A DNA stretch of 64,000 nt from Anodontia alba (lineage: Eukaryota > Mollusca > Bivalvia > Lucinida > Lucinidae): contig OZ024825.1 in assembly GCA_964016985.1 (NCBI GenBank), positions 32,890,057 through 32,954,056 on the forward strand, given 5' to 3'. Position 1 is the first letter of the stretch; the number at the start of each line of letters is the position of its first letter. Positions 43,896 through 55,380 of the stretch are shown here, in pieces. A program made the position numbers and the translations under genes. The notes under the pieces were generated by a model. The model was not told where the DNA came from. It saw nothing but the letters and a program-made list of their open reading frames with translations, and did no database searches.

Positions 43896-44039
43896 ACTAA
43901 AAATGTATCAAAACATAGCGGCTACTTAAGAATTGCAAATGCAACAAAGCTCCAACTCAGATAACTATTCAAAACACACTTAAAGTTGGTGAACTTCCGG
44001 ATAGTCATCGCGTAAATGATTTCATCTGGAAGAGATTGC

Positions 44040-46858
44040 CCTCCCCACCAGAGTCGCAGTTGTGACAAACGTAGATATTATTTTTGACACGTTTGTGCAC
44101 TCTTCGTGCAACCAATTCTTGCAGCCCTGGTATTGAATCCATGCCTCTCTTGGACGGCTGTTCGAGTAAAACTCCACGCACACCAAGCAGTACCATTCGT
44201 CTTCGTCAGATGTCCGTATTTCTTTTGTGTACTTCCTACGACTTTTCTTTACTTACTCTTCAGCGACCGCCTAACACCGTTAGGGTACTTCTGTTTTCGC
44301 TTTACTTCTTCCTCTCTGGCGTTTTTCTCTGGGGTATCTGTGAGAATGGCGCTTTTACACGTCTTTCGACCTCCTGTTTGCTTTCTTGGTGCTGCCTTCG
44401 GGAACGGCCGTACTTTTTCTAGAGAGAAAACTCTTTAAAAAAATTCTTAAAATTATGCATTCGCTCATTACTTAATACTGTGGAAAAGGAGTTTCCTAAT
44501 GTTTTCATAAGACTGACAAGCTTACGTAACTGTCATAAAGTGCAGAGATACAAGTGTGTTCAATAATCCTATTTGATATGGTATTGATATGTTTTCGTAT
44601 TTACTGGCATTTTCTGTTTATGCAATATTGATAAGAATGTCGTAGTCTCTGCGTTTGTTGTTCGTTTGTTCCTATTTTAGTGGCTTGGGATAGTTATGAA
44701 ATTTAATTATTACACTGCCTGAGAATCTAGCTAGTTGTACTGGCATATTAGAAGGCAGTATGGAAACAATTCTGAAAAAGCTTTTGGACCTGAGAAAGGT
44801 TTGTGCTAGGTGGGTACCTCATTTGCTCACTGAGGAGCAAAAGACATAACGCCTTAAATGTTCCCGGGAACTTTTTAAAACATACAAAGGCTGTAATAGT
44901 CGGGTTATTTCTAACTTTCTAACAGGTGATGAAACCTGGGTGCACATGTTTGAGCCACAAAGAAGGGCTGATAATAAGCAATGGAAGCGAAAAGATAAAA
45001 AAAAAACAAAAAAAAAAAAACAAAACAAAAAAAAACGCCCATGTATTGCCAAGAGAACCATAAGTTCGCAAAAGATGTTGTACGCAATTTTCTTTAATTC
45101 AAATGGGCCAGTCGTTCAAGTGCCTTGTCCATCTGGTCACACAGTCACCAGCCGATTCTACAAGCGTTCTGTACTGAAGAAAGTGAAAGAGTTTTACAAT
45201 AAGAAACGACTAAGCAAAGGATGGTCAGAAGTCCACCTTTTACATGACAACACCTCCTCTCATAAATGTGAGGTTGTTAAGTCTTTTTTGGCGTCTGAAA
45301 AGGTGAAAGTTTTAAACCATCCACCTTATTCACCTGACCTGAGTCCCTGCGACTTCTTTTTATTTCCAAGGCTTAAGAAAATGCCTTCTGGAAATAAGTA
45401 TACGTCTAGAAGTTCTCAGCGCTTTTTATCAGAGTCTCCAACAGATACCGAAAGAAGACTAGTTATCTGCTTTTCACGACTTTGTAAAAAGGTTAAAAAA
45501 TGTGTTTCAGTAAAGGGGGAATACTTTGAACGTTTGTAATAAAAATATGTTTGATAAAACATAGCACTAAAGTAACCCGAACCCAATGACAAAACTTTTT
45601 TGCAGGACCCTTGTGTGTATATATATAGAGTAGATTACTCAGAATTATCAACCCATGAAAGAATTTTATTATTCAGATATCATCAAGTTGTAGAATACTA
45701 GACCTTTACCTTAAACCCTCTTTCATTATGTTGGTTTGCGTGGCTGCTCTAGGCCTTGCTTCTCGAACGATTCCCGTTCAAGTCGTTGACTGACATAACT
45801 TCCGCCGGATTATTTCTCATCTACATGCCCTGTCCGCCTGAAAAGTACTTCTTTAGGGGCCAAAACACAGACCTATCTAGCGGCTGCAGTGGAGTGGGGA
45901 AGAAAGCATAACTATTCCGTTATCTCTCGCAAACTTGATAGTCTCTAGACAAATATGTGAATGATGATTATCGAGGAGTAACAGTACCTTCTGGTCCATG
46001 CTGGGTTTACTATTCTCGCAAAATGCTGGATGAATACATAGAAATTTTCTGACGTCATCCAACCGGATTGATGTGCTGCACCGATGGCTACAGAGGATCC
46101 ATCACGAATGAAGTGGTCCTTGAACCGAACTCTAGGAAATATAAACATAGCGGGTACTGTATTCCCAGTAGCTCTTACTGCCGCACACATAGTTATGAGG
46201 TTTCCTCGTTCGTAGGAAGTTGAAGACCCGACTTGTTTGACACCTTTAGGTCCGACAATACTAGAGGGTTTTTGAACAGTGGTCAGTCCAGTCTCATCAA
46301 CGTTCCATATGTCATAGGGTATAATGTGGTCTCTATGGAGTATTGTTTCAAGTTGCTCATCGAATCTATTGACGTAGCTTCTGTTAAAACCCGTAGCCCT
46401 CGATAAGCTAGTTGGTTCATGCGTACGGATACATAGAGATGAATTTCGCTTAAGAACTCCTGAAAACCAGTCAGGGCCAGCACAGTGGTCACAACTCCAC
46501 TGATCGGGCATTTGCACTCCAAAGTCAGTAACACATTCATATGCGAGGCTTCTTACCTCTCCTTAGGAGAGACTAAAGTACATGTTTGCCGCCCTACAAG
46601 AAACATGTAGTATTGCAAAGCAGTCTTCTGCTCATCTGAAAATACCTGATGATCGGACCGATAACCAATGTTTAAATCACGTGTACCCACCACTTGAGCT
46701 TGCTTCACATAGGCCGAGTGTACAGTTGTCCAAACCAATCTCCTTGGCAACCAATCGAATGGAAAGCCCCATGAAAATGATTTCATTTACACCTTGTTCG
46801 ACCCCATAGCGCAGAGTTTGCACCCACTTCGTTTTACTGATTTAGTTTCTCACCATTC
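44040..46858 (-). pseudogene. Pogo-like (Tigger/jerky type) transposase relic, split by a mariner
   Basis: From 46858: 'KTKWVQTLRYGVEQGVNEII' and 'MGLSIRLVAKEIGLDNCTLG', 'RDLNIGYRSDHQVFSDEQKT', 'GPDWFSGVLKRNSSLCIRTH', 'YDIWNVDETGLTTVQKPSSI' (first catalytic Asp of the DDE_1 fold), 'GVKQVGSSTSYERGNLITMC', 'VLLLLDNHHSHICLETIK' (second Asp), 'PLQPLDRSVFWPLKKYF' (third Asp region) and 'MRNNPAEVMSVNDL' to about 45715. The C-terminal part resumes at 44440-44040 with 'DTPEKNAREEEVKRK' and a PHD-like zinc finger ('WYCLVCVEFY', 'YQGCKNWLHEEC', 'IYVCHNC'). Between them lies a plus-strand mariner relic. Many frameshifts and stops. The live enzyme would cut and paste a pogo-like transposon. Confidence 0.82.
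44755..45600 (+). pseudogene. Mariner-like transposase relic (third mariner family) inside the pogo relic
   Basis: 'METILKKLLDLRKVCARWVP' is followed by a stop in 'LTEEQKT', then 'TGDETWVHMFEPQRRADNKQ' (first catalytic Asp), an A-rich insertion coding almost only Lys (44995-45040), 'PCIAKRTISSQKMLYAIFF', 'VHLLHDNTSSHKCEVVKSFL' (second Asp) and 'PPYSPDLSPCDFFLFPRLKK' (third Asp), ending at the stop 45537-45539 after 'VSVKGEYFERL'. The N-terminal DNA-binding half is absent. No clear left terminal repeat; the right limit is about 45600. Opposite strand to the surrounding pogo relic. Confidence 0.83.
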
Positions 46859-46919
46859 TGAAACAAACCGATCAACAGAGAGTTAATCAAAGTTTAAATA
46901 TGGTTGTAAAAATAGACGA

Positions 46920-47055
46920 GATTGCGCAGTCAGTGGCACGCCATCGCAAAATCCCCACGCTCCGTGCTGATGTTACTACTAGTCGGGCGGACGAAACAAA
47001 AATGCTGCTCTCGCAACACCCTGACCACGTGGGGATGTCTTGTAAGTTTGAATAA
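46920..47055. repeat. Fragment of a dispersed repeat
   Basis: 'tgctgctctcgcaacaccct' and 'attccgcctagtgg' match, in inverse orientation, sequences around 47440-47500 and 58755-58935 ('cactgggcggaatttaacca', 'gcgagagcaaca'). Confidence 0.6.
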
Positions 47056-47059
47056 ATTC

Positions 47060-47350
47060 CGCCTAGTGGCGGTGGTCCCGGTGTTAGTCTTTCTCTTTAT
47101 TGCTTTGTGGTTTATTCTACGAGGCGATTTGTTTTATGTCTTACCTTGTGTTATTTGGTTCTTGTATTGTTCAGTCCTTTTAGCATTGCGATTACCTCGC
47201 TTGGGGAAGAGAGAGCTGATCTTGGTGCTTTTCGTGCGTTTTTTCGATTTGTGCAGGTTTGGTTTTGTCGGTTTCCTCTTCCTCTTGGTGTCTAGGAGGG
47301 ACTGTGGTTTGTGATTGTGGCACTCCCTGGACTTTTCTCTTACCTTTTTA
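47060..47350 (+). mobile_element. 3'-end fragment of the Penelope-type retroelement, copy 3
   Basis: Matches the complement of 42420-42720: 'ggtggtcccggtgttagtct', 'ttctacgaggcgatttgttt', 'gattacctcgcttggggaag' and 'ggtttgtgattgtggcactc'. Non-coding 3' untranslated region only. Confidence 0.8.
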
Positions 47351-47735
47351 GGAGGAGATAGTGTGACGAACAAACGGACACATAGTAACCTTTTGACCCC
47401 ACCGAGGGCAGAGTGTAAGATAGTTTTGCTCTCACACACCCTTACTACATGGTGAAGTCATGTGACAAATTTGGTTAAATTCCGCCCAGTGGTTTGGGAA
47501 GAAATAGCTTGATGGACGGACTGACGAGCGTGGGAATAAAAATGGGCAGTTTAAACTCTGATATACGCTCATTTTTTCTCTATACCATTGACTAGTAACA
47601 CGACGGGACAGGTTGATGCACTGTATAACATGCCCCGTGCTCTTTGCATCAACTTGCTCTAATAATGCCCCACGTGACATTTACCAAGGGAGACAACTAA
47701 TACATAGTGCCTTCTATCAGTAGACCGCATGGATT
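47351..47735. other. Repeat fragments, no gene
   Basis: 47440-47500 resembles the 'attccgcccagtgg' dispersed repeat; the rest is unassigned. Confidence 0.4.
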
Positions 47736-47739
47736 TAAA

Positions 47740-48012
47740 TGCTTCATTTTTCTCAAAAATAGACATCATCCAAGAAAGGTTTAATAAACAGATACATGTA
47801 TATGGTATTAGTACAAACATAAAATGTGGCATCTGACAGCCTGTAAAATTGCAGTTAGTCTCTCGATCGTGAACCGGATCGAAAATGAAATGATTTTTGT
47901 TGTATCTCTGAATTAATGTTGGCAGCATTAATTCAGAGATGCGATAAAAATCGTTTCATTTTTGATCCATTTGACTAACTGAAATTTTACGGGCTGTCAG
48001 ATACCACATTTT
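47740..48012. repeat. Foldback repeat family F10, copy 1
   Basis: The left arm 'ctcaaaaatagaca...cataaaatgtggcatctgac' faces a shorter right arm ending 'ccacattttatgatcctta'; the centre is 'tctctgaattaatgttggca' with its complement at about 47920. The outer part of the right arm is lost. Confidence 0.85.
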
Positions 48013-49018
48013 ATGATCCTTAAACCCTATGCATTGATGAATACATGAACAATTTGTTCGTTAAACGATGAATTTCGAAGTATCTTAAAATTTACTTGCC
48101 TGGGTCAAAAATACACTTTTCCGTCTCAAAACGGTGTCTTTTGTCTAAACTCCGCACAAGTTCCGTGAAAAATGGCTGCTTTCAAGGACTACATATTTTC
48201 GTCACAACTGACGTCATGAATGGCGCCATTATATTTTTATTTGGACTGTATTAATTTGCCCCGTGCATCAACTAGCCCCGGTCTCTCCTACTCACAACTG
48301 ATGGCTATGTGACTCTTTTTTTATGTGACTCGGCACACAAAACAAAAATATGTCACATAACGCTCACCTAGACGTAATAAATCTGCCCAGTTGAGAGTTG
48401 TGTGACTCAAGTCACATAAACATATGGACAACAGTCACATCACACCAATTTCGTTAGCCCGGACAGACAGACGGACGGACAGTCAAATATCGGAGGATAT
48501 AACCTAAACCCCATGTTTTGTATTTGGGCATAAACAGTCCAACAGAATGGTTCTTTTGGTGTCCCAAAACACATTGACCATCACTTTGCCAGCCGAGGAG
48601 TATATCTTGAACTTCATAGGCTTCAGGGAAGCAGGTCCTACCAATTGACGACTTTGATGGCATTTTCTTGGTATCTTCACTTATATTTTTGAGTTTTGTT
48701 TTTGGACTCATATTAATGGCTCGAGGTCTAATCTGCAATTACAAGACGTCAAAGAAAACATTTTCCGTCGACCTGAACCCGTTAACATTCCGCTGTTTAC
48801 TGATGCTCTGGCTAACTGTCATTTGCTCATCACTAAGGGATTTGGGGATCCAGTGGGCTGTTAGCTTGCATATACGAAAACGATTATGTAAGATTACTGT
48901 ATACACTCTGCAAGATCACGCACTTTATTGCAAATTTTCCCATCTGTGGTAACTATTGGGCTTCCAGACCTGTTTTCATCTTCTAAAGAAGATCTACCCA
49001 TTTGAACTCGCGAACTCA
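48013..49018. other. No gene recognised
   Basis: Contains TGACGTCATGAATGGCGCCA at about 48210 (CRE-like), a GACAGACGGACGG repeat fragment at 48457-48505, and overlapping frames of about 94 residues on both strands at 48454-48952 with no recognisable domain. One plus-strand stretch ('NIPLFTDALANCHLLITKGF') has balanced composition but no identity I can give. Confidence 0.35.
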
Positions 49019-49256
49019 GGGCCCACTTATTCAAAGCATTGTTAGCTTAACGAGCTCGTTAATGGTCAAAATGTTAACTGTTCTAGTAATTACAATATCT
49101 ATAATTCACAGGTATTATTGCTGAAAAAATGTGAGTAGCTTTTGCTAAAAGCTACTCACATTTTTCAGCAAAAATATTAATGCCATATTTAATGATCAAA
49201 AGTTTAACGATAAGTTTAATAACTAACGACATCGTTAGTTTTGAATAACTGGGCCC
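49019..49256. repeat. Foldback repeat family F7, copy 1
   Basis: Ends GGGCCCACTTATTCAAAGC and TTTGAATAACTGGGCCC are inverted; the centre is a near-perfect palindrome 'atgtgagtagcttttgc' with its complement (about 49130-49160). 'gttagcttaacgagctcgtt' recurs near both ends. Confidence 0.88.
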
Positions 49257-50628
49257 AGATTTTTACTTGATCATATGATGGTGCAGAAGATCCGTATACA
49301 TCGGTAGTAGTTTATTATGTATTTCCATACCTGCTTTCCTTTTCAAAACATGTAACGAATTGCAGTTCTACATTCCAATTTAGATGAAAAGACCAAGACA
49401 ACCTGGGCAAACAGTGTAGACCTAGTCTACACTATATTTTAGACAGAAATCTCTGTTTGCATCAATGGGTATGTCCAAATTAAAAGACAGAAGAATCCAC
49501 TTCTGCAACTCAGGGGTGAAAGGCGTGTATTTTATGAAAATTTGATGAACATTTTAGTTTGCGGAAACTATGTCAATTATTATATTTGGTCTTCATACAT
49601 TCTTACTAAGTATATTCGTCAACAAAGGTTGTGAAATTATGGACATGAAGAAATGCACGGCGATGTCCCTGAACATACATGTTTAAGACTTATGTAAGTA
49701 CGTAAGTGCAGTACAGTTTTCTCTAAGATGTTTTTCTTGAAACAAAAAAAACAAACAAACAAAAAAACATAAGCACGAACGCCCGAAAGATGTCTGGTAA
49801 AATTTAAAATGTGTCATAAAAGTTGCAATCAAACGTTTTCTTACAGGTTTTTTGTAGCGGCCGTATTGGACGAAAAATCGAATAGTGTTTGGTGTTAATC
49901 CATTTCTATGTGCCTTCTAATAAAGGCTATAGACAACGGTAGACGGTTTATTAAAATGCAGTTTGCATGCGAAATTGAAAAATTGATGTCAGACAGGAAA
50001 ACGAGGTGCTCTCCCTTAAATGCGGAAAACAACCAGGGTGTCATAAATGACGTCGTGTTTACATATGTGCATCAGAAAGTAAACATTCTGCTTTCTGTTT
50101 TGAGCATTTTTCTTTCTTTTTTATGATTTTAACTGGAATACCCAAGGTTTTGTATACTTAGAATTTGTTAGGTATCACGTGCCTCAATAGAAACGTGCCA
50201 GTTTTTGCGAGATGCAGTGTGTGCATAGCTGCTACACAGTTGTTTTTATATACAGATATGGCCAGGCTTTCTTCCTATATCGAAATAAATCGTATATCTT
50301 TCCGATGCTAGGATTAGCAAAAATTGATTACTTGAGTCCGTACTTACATTCGTTAGCCATGATACTTTTTAACTCACCATCGAAGTACAGAATTATAAAA
50401 AAATCCATTCAATTATTGTGGCCGAACCTTGTAAGTAAAGAATTCGAGAGGTTGTTATGTTGTTCTTTTTCTTTCTACCATTGCCATTCAGCAGACAAAA
50501 AAATGCATGTGACCTAAGCGTAAGTAGCTGATCACTGTTCATATTTTCTCAAGGACAAACGATCAGAAACTACTAGGGAGTCAGTCTTGTCCTACATATA
50601 CACATATTTGAACCATATTTGAATGTCA
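49257..50628. other. No gene recognised
   Basis: A degenerate F3 core at 49410-49442; otherwise unassigned AT-rich DNA with short frames. Confidence 0.4.
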
Positions 50629-51187
50629 GAAAACGAGCCTCAGGACATGTGCGCCCAGCGAAGATTCAGCTCAGCCTGCACATCCTTACAATCTGGTCTA
50701 ATATGGTAATCTTAGCGCATTCTAGAATAACTTGGCTTTTGTTTAGTTCTAAAATAAAATCCAGTTCCCAAAATTTGGTTTAAGCACGCCTACCGTATTC
50801 TGTTCATTAGTCACACGATAGCCACGTCATGCTGAAAGGGTCTAATCGCGTAGTCCAAATCGGCCTAGTATAAGGACCTTCTTTGTTCGCCAGGTGGATG
50901 AGGTTTGGATACTCCACCAATAGCAAAGGTTTTTCGAATGCGAAGAACACGTTGTTTAAAAGTTGGTTTCCTGCGCGAGCTCTTTCGTTTGCCTGGTTTC
51001 GATGTGATGCCATTGGTACAGCCGCACAGCTCGCCAGCATCTTTTCCGGGTATGATATTAATGTATATACTTGAGAAAGATGGTTTAACCCTTTCATCCC
51101 TGAGTTTCTGAAATGGACTCTCTTCCATGTTTGGATCTGTCAGAACCATTGTTCCAAAGAGGGGTTTCAGTCAAAAATACAAACAGA
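50629..51187. other. F4 fragment and unassigned DNA
   Basis: 50629-50700 carries an F4 left end ('acatgtgcgcccagcgaaga'). 50807-51149 has overlapping frames on both strands without recognisable domains. Confidence 0.4.
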
Positions 51188-51256
51188 ATGGCAAACAGTG
51201 TTGATCCTGATGAGATTATCATTATGAGCCGTTTTGTCAGGATCTACACTATTTGC
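51188..51256. repeat. Diverged F3 palindromic core
   Basis: 'ggcaaacagtgttgatcctg' faces 'caggatctacactatttgc', with a mismatched centre. Confidence 0.7.
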
Positions 51257-52198
51257 AAAAGATTGTTCTGGTCTGCAGGGCAAAAAGGGTTGACTAATAG
51301 TTTATATGTATAATTTTATGTGAGAGTAGAATGATATCTAACGCCAGCTCTGTATCGGTGTCACTTTGTGTCATCATGGCGAGTCCTTGTACAAAGAGCG
51401 TGCTGTTAGGACATTGGTTGACGCCACATGCACTCTCGTAAAGGATCTTTGTAAGAAAGGACACAGCTGATACCGAGTTCGCTCTCATCGTTTTGATGTC
51501 ATATTTATGGACGTGTTTGAGGTAGATTGCTTTATTTTATGTTATATGTCATAGTTCATATATGAACGACAATTTTACACTCTTATGTGATATTAAATAT
51601 CTGTTTTTATGTACGTATGAAATTGGTGAGGTGTTAATAAATAGGCCGTGTCGAGCGACAAAGTGCCTTCGAGCGTGCGCAAAATGCAACAGATTCAGAT
51701 CATCCTGCGCATGCACGGGGTATCATCCGGGTTTTTCCTCTCCATCCATACATTCTGTAGTATCCAGAGACTCTGTTAGCGGATAGTGAAGGCCCTAATC
51801 AGACTGCCCGGATGCACAGACTGATTTGGGCCTTCGCTGTCCGCATATGCCCGAAGATAAATTATGACCAAAATATACCTATATCTATTTATGCATATGC
51901 GAGGCGATCCCCGCTTGTCTGACGCGAGGCAGATGTATTATCATTAGTTTCATTTCAGCAATAAGGCAAATGTTTACAAGTAACACGATAGCCTTTTAAC
52001 AAGATGTGTGGACACAAATTACCTAAATCCTCACACGAAAATAGAGGACCATAGTGTATGAATGGATATAAATAATTTATATTCCGCAATCTGGTGATTA
52101 TAGAGCTTAAGGATTTTGCGTAGGTAGCAAGAAGTTCAGTGGAACTTCAGTGGCTCAAATATCTTTAGGACCATGGAAATTTGTTTCAGACATGGGTA
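51257..52198. other. No gene; F4-like palindrome fragment
   Basis: 51788-51850 is a short inverted repeat ('gaaggccctaatcagactgc' and 'gatttgggccttcgctgtcc') related to F4. The remainder is unassigned. Confidence 0.45.
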
Positions 52199-52305
52199 CC
52201 CAGTAAGCATTCTTTATAAATCTACAGCGGGCTGTTATCGGCCCGTCAGGGTAGCTGACGGGCCGATAACGGCCCGCTGTAGATTTATAAAGAATGCTAG
52301 CTGGG
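52199..52305. repeat. Foldback repeat family F2, copy 3, with TA flanks
   Basis: The best F2 copy: starts CCCAGTAAGCATTCTTTATA, ends AAGAATGCTAGCTGGG, and is flanked by TA on both sides (52197-52198, 52306-52307). The whole 107 bp folds on itself with few mismatches. TA flanks suggest mobilisation by a Tc1/mariner-type enzyme. Confidence 0.9.
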
Positions 52306-52379
52306 TAGTTAGGGCCACTGGGAGTTAGTCATAGCGCCAGGTCGGTGGCAAATGGGAATAATTTTAGGGTGTCTTTTCG

Positions 52380-52470
52380 ATCTTCTATAAAATAATGGTA
52401 TGCTGAGTGTACTAATTGGAATCGCCTCGATAAAGCGATTCTAAGGAGTACACACGACATACATTTTCAT
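52380..52470. repeat. Highly diverged F1 centre
   Basis: 'gtactaattggaatcgcctc' and 'gaggcgattc'-like inverted sequence resemble an old F1 core; termini not recognisable. Confidence 0.45.
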
Positions 52471-52668
52471 GACAGAATAAGAAGAATCCCTCAAGTGTTC
52501 CAAAATATTTGGTTTCTTAAGCTGTCGGAGGAATTTCCTAGGGACTCAAAAACGAGTTCGAATCAGCCTCGGTAAACAAGCTATCGGTGTTCGAGTCATT
52601 GAGTTGTTATTATAGTGCTTAACGAGATTACATATATAAGACGACTTTTACTTAATTGGACCGTAACA

Positions 52669-52885
52669 TGAGAAAAACGTATCTTCTGACTTGTGCGCCC
52701 AACGAAGACTCAAATCAGCCTGCGCACCCGTGCAGTCTGATAAGAGTCGTCATTGTCCGCATGAAGAACCTTTGCATCCTTGGCTGTCCAAATTGCGCCC
52801 AGTGAAGATTCTGATCAGACTGCGCGAATGCGCAGGCTGATCTGAATCTTCGCTGGGTGCCCATGACCGTAGGTACGTTTTCTCT
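52669..52885. repeat. Foldback repeat family F4, copy 3
   Basis: 'gagaaaaacgtatcttctga' at the left, 'ccgtaggtacgttttctc' at the right; the centre has 'ttgcatccttggctgtccaa' and 'gactgcgcgaatgcgcaggc'. Confidence 0.85.
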
Positions 52886-53319
52886 TGAAGTTGGTTTGGT
52901 GGAATCTAAAAAAAAAATCCCAACAGCACCTACTTTTTAAAATACACACTTATTTCATCTCAATACAGAAAAATTGTGGCGAAAGTCCTTATGATTTTTG
53001 TTTTGTAAATACAAAGTTTAAAAGAACGACTAATGAAGCCTAAAATTTGCTGAAAAATCAAAGTCTGTTAATCACTGGCCGTGTCCCGTAATCATTTAGT
53101 GGAAAGATTGTACTTTCTGGTTTTGGGTACTTTTTTTTCTGAATTACCCCTTTCCGAGCTAGACAATAGACAATACGTTTTGTGAAACAGCTGCAAAATG
53201 CCGTTTTCAGCATTTTAACAATTTGTTACTCTTATCTAGTATAGAACACACTGAATACTAAAAGATATTAAAATATGTTGTAGCCTGTGACAAGATCTAC
53301 ATCATATATCAATATCTTT

Positions 53320-53695
53320 AAAGGCTCCATATTCCTCAAAAATAGACATTTTTTATCCAAGAAAAGTTTACTAGATTGGTATATAGTATTGATACGATCA
53401 TAAAATGTGGCATCTGAAAGCCTGTAAAATTTCATTTTGTCTCGTTTTTGAACTGAATCAAAAATGAAATGATTTTTTGTCGTATCTCTGAATAAATGTT
53501 GGCAACATTAATTCAGAGATATGATAGAAAAAACAACAACAAAATAACATTTCATTTCATGAACAAGAGACTAACTGAAATTTTACAGGCTGTCAAGTGC
53601 CACATTTTATGATTCTATCAATACCATATATCTATTTATTAAACCTTTCTTGGATAATAAAATGTCTATTTTTGAGGAAAATGGAGCCTTTAAGT
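53320..53695. repeat. Foldback repeat family F10, copy 2, about 375 bp
   Basis: Long inverted arms: 'aaaggctccatattcctcaa', 'aatagacattttttatccaa' and 'cataaaatgtggcatctgaa' face complements ending 'gtctatttttgaggaaaatg' and 'gagccttta'. Centre at about 53503. One of the longest palindromes in the window; non-coding. Confidence 0.9.
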
Positions 53696-54132
53696 ATTCA
53701 GGTATGCTCTATACCAGCAAGTGTTGAATGTCAGCAGAAATGTCAAAATTGGCCTAATTTTGCTCATTTCATCAAACGTGAGCCCTAATGAATCCTTATT
53801 CAGACATAATCCCAAGTCAAAACCCAATCCTGAAATTTAATTCATTCCTAAACATACAAAAAAAAAACAACTAACACTTTGATTCTGCCACAACTTGCAT
53901 TTTTTGACCATTTTCTCATGCATTATAGCAATATAAAATTAATGATATTGAATTGTATAGATTACATAGCTGATCCTGAACTTTGACATTACTTATTTTC
54001 CCTCAAAGAGTCCCGAAACATAAAGGTACAAAATATGTAGCGATGTATCTGTTCAGAAGGTGGCCAAAATTTGGCTTTAATGCACGTACTCCTTTGTACA
54101 GTGTTCAAAAATTGTTTTGGTATTAGATACCC

Positions 54133-54382
54133 GGGCCTAGTTGTTCAAAGCACCGTTAACTTGACGAGCTCGTTCATGACAAACTCGTTATATAACTCAT
54201 GCAGCTAATGTATTTTCAAATACATTGATATTTTTGCTGCAAAAATGTGAGTAGCTTTTGCAATGCAAAAGCTACTCACATTTTTTTCAGCAAAAAATAT
54301 CAGTGAATTTGCCACATTTCAAGACAGAAATTTTAACGTCACGTCAGCTAACAACTTCGTTAAGTTTTGAACAAGTGGGCCC
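54133..54382. repeat. Foldback repeat family F7, copy 2
   Basis: Ends GGGCCTAGTTGTTCAAAGC and GTTTTGAACAAGTGGGCCC; centre 'aaatgtgagtagcttttgca' facing its complement. Confidence 0.88.
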
Positions 54383-54568
54383 TGATAGATATTCAGACCT
54401 TTTTAAAAATGTGACAATATCTGTGACTTTCTGTTTGCTACATGCATACTAATCACCTTATTTATCCTAAGTATTCCGACACCTCAACTCCCTACCATAC
54501 TTGCTCCAAAATTTGAACAAGTACAATTTACTATTCGATGTTGTGTCTACAAATTGCTGGATGAGTGG

Positions 54569-54640
54569 CAAAAAGTGCAGACCCTGATGAGACGCCGCGC
54601 ATTATGCGGCGCCTCATTTGGGTCTACACTGTTTGCTCAG
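54569..54640. repeat. F3 palindromic core
   Basis: 'ggcaaaaagtgcagaccctg', 'atgagacgccgcg' and complements ending 'gggtctacactgtttgc'. The centre contains an 'attat' spacer. Confidence 0.8.
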
Positions 54641-54696
54641 GCCTGTCTGTCCGAATATATACGGTAAATGCGGTACTCTAAAAGGAAGGAATTTGC

Positions 54697-54714
54697 CTCT
54701 CTCTCTCTCTCTCC

Positions 54715-54787
<73 letters not shown>
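54697..54787. repeat. (CT)n microsatellite
   Basis: About 90 bp of CT units with two point interruptions, immediately following an F5-type half palindrome ('ctctaaaaggaaggaatttg'). Confidence 0.97.
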
Positions 54788-54790
<3 letters not shown>

Positions 54791-55069
54791 GTGTCTATTG
54801 AGGGAGTGGGAGAAGGGAAGTGATGGATTGGCGATGAAAATTATTCTATTTAAGAACTGCTCTAGCCGCGAATTGTTAGTTTAACATATTTTATTTCAAC
54901 ACTTTAACACGTACTTATTACAAATAACATATTCAATAGGATAAGAACGAAAGCATTCTGCCTGTTTGGTTCCTTGCCCTATTATAATTGTTCAGTATAC
55001 ATTGCGACAGAAAACTCTGTGTGAACAAGTATTGAAATCACTATTACGAGTACAGTATATACCAATATG

Positions 55070-55201
55070 TATCTAAATACATACATATACATGCACACGC
55101 ATACACATACATTCATACACATTTGCATGCATAGGCATAGACACGCACACGTATACACACATATGAATACATATATGCATACATATACGCACATATATAT
55201 G
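55070..55201. repeat. Imperfect ACATAY-type microsatellite
   Basis: A degenerate run of hexamer-like units ('acatacatatacatgcacac'). Confidence 0.9.
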
Positions 55202-55337
55202 GAACAAAACAAAAATACTGCAAATTATGCTTGGGTTGTGCAATGGAAATGACATTCGAAGGCAAGTAAAATACAATTAATTCTAACATATAAGAAAAAA
55301 AAACAACATAAGAAGTAATTTGATCATAATTGTAATT

Positions 55338-55340
<3 letters not shown>

Positions 55341-55377
<37 letters not shown>
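55341..55377. repeat. (GA)n microsatellite
   Basis: Eighteen GA units. The complement of the CT tract 0.6 kb upstream, but not part of an obvious larger inverted repeat. Confidence 0.97.

Positions 55378-55379
<2 letters not shown>

Positions 55380-55380
<1 letters not shown>

Noticed and set aside
48454..48952. Overlapping 94-residue frames on both strands as a host gene
   Set aside because: No domain, no splice or start support, and the minus-strand frame runs into a GACGGACGG repeat.
55073..55276. Cys/Met/Val-rich minus-strand frames at 54982-55385
   Set aside because: Pure products of ACATAY and GA microsatellites.
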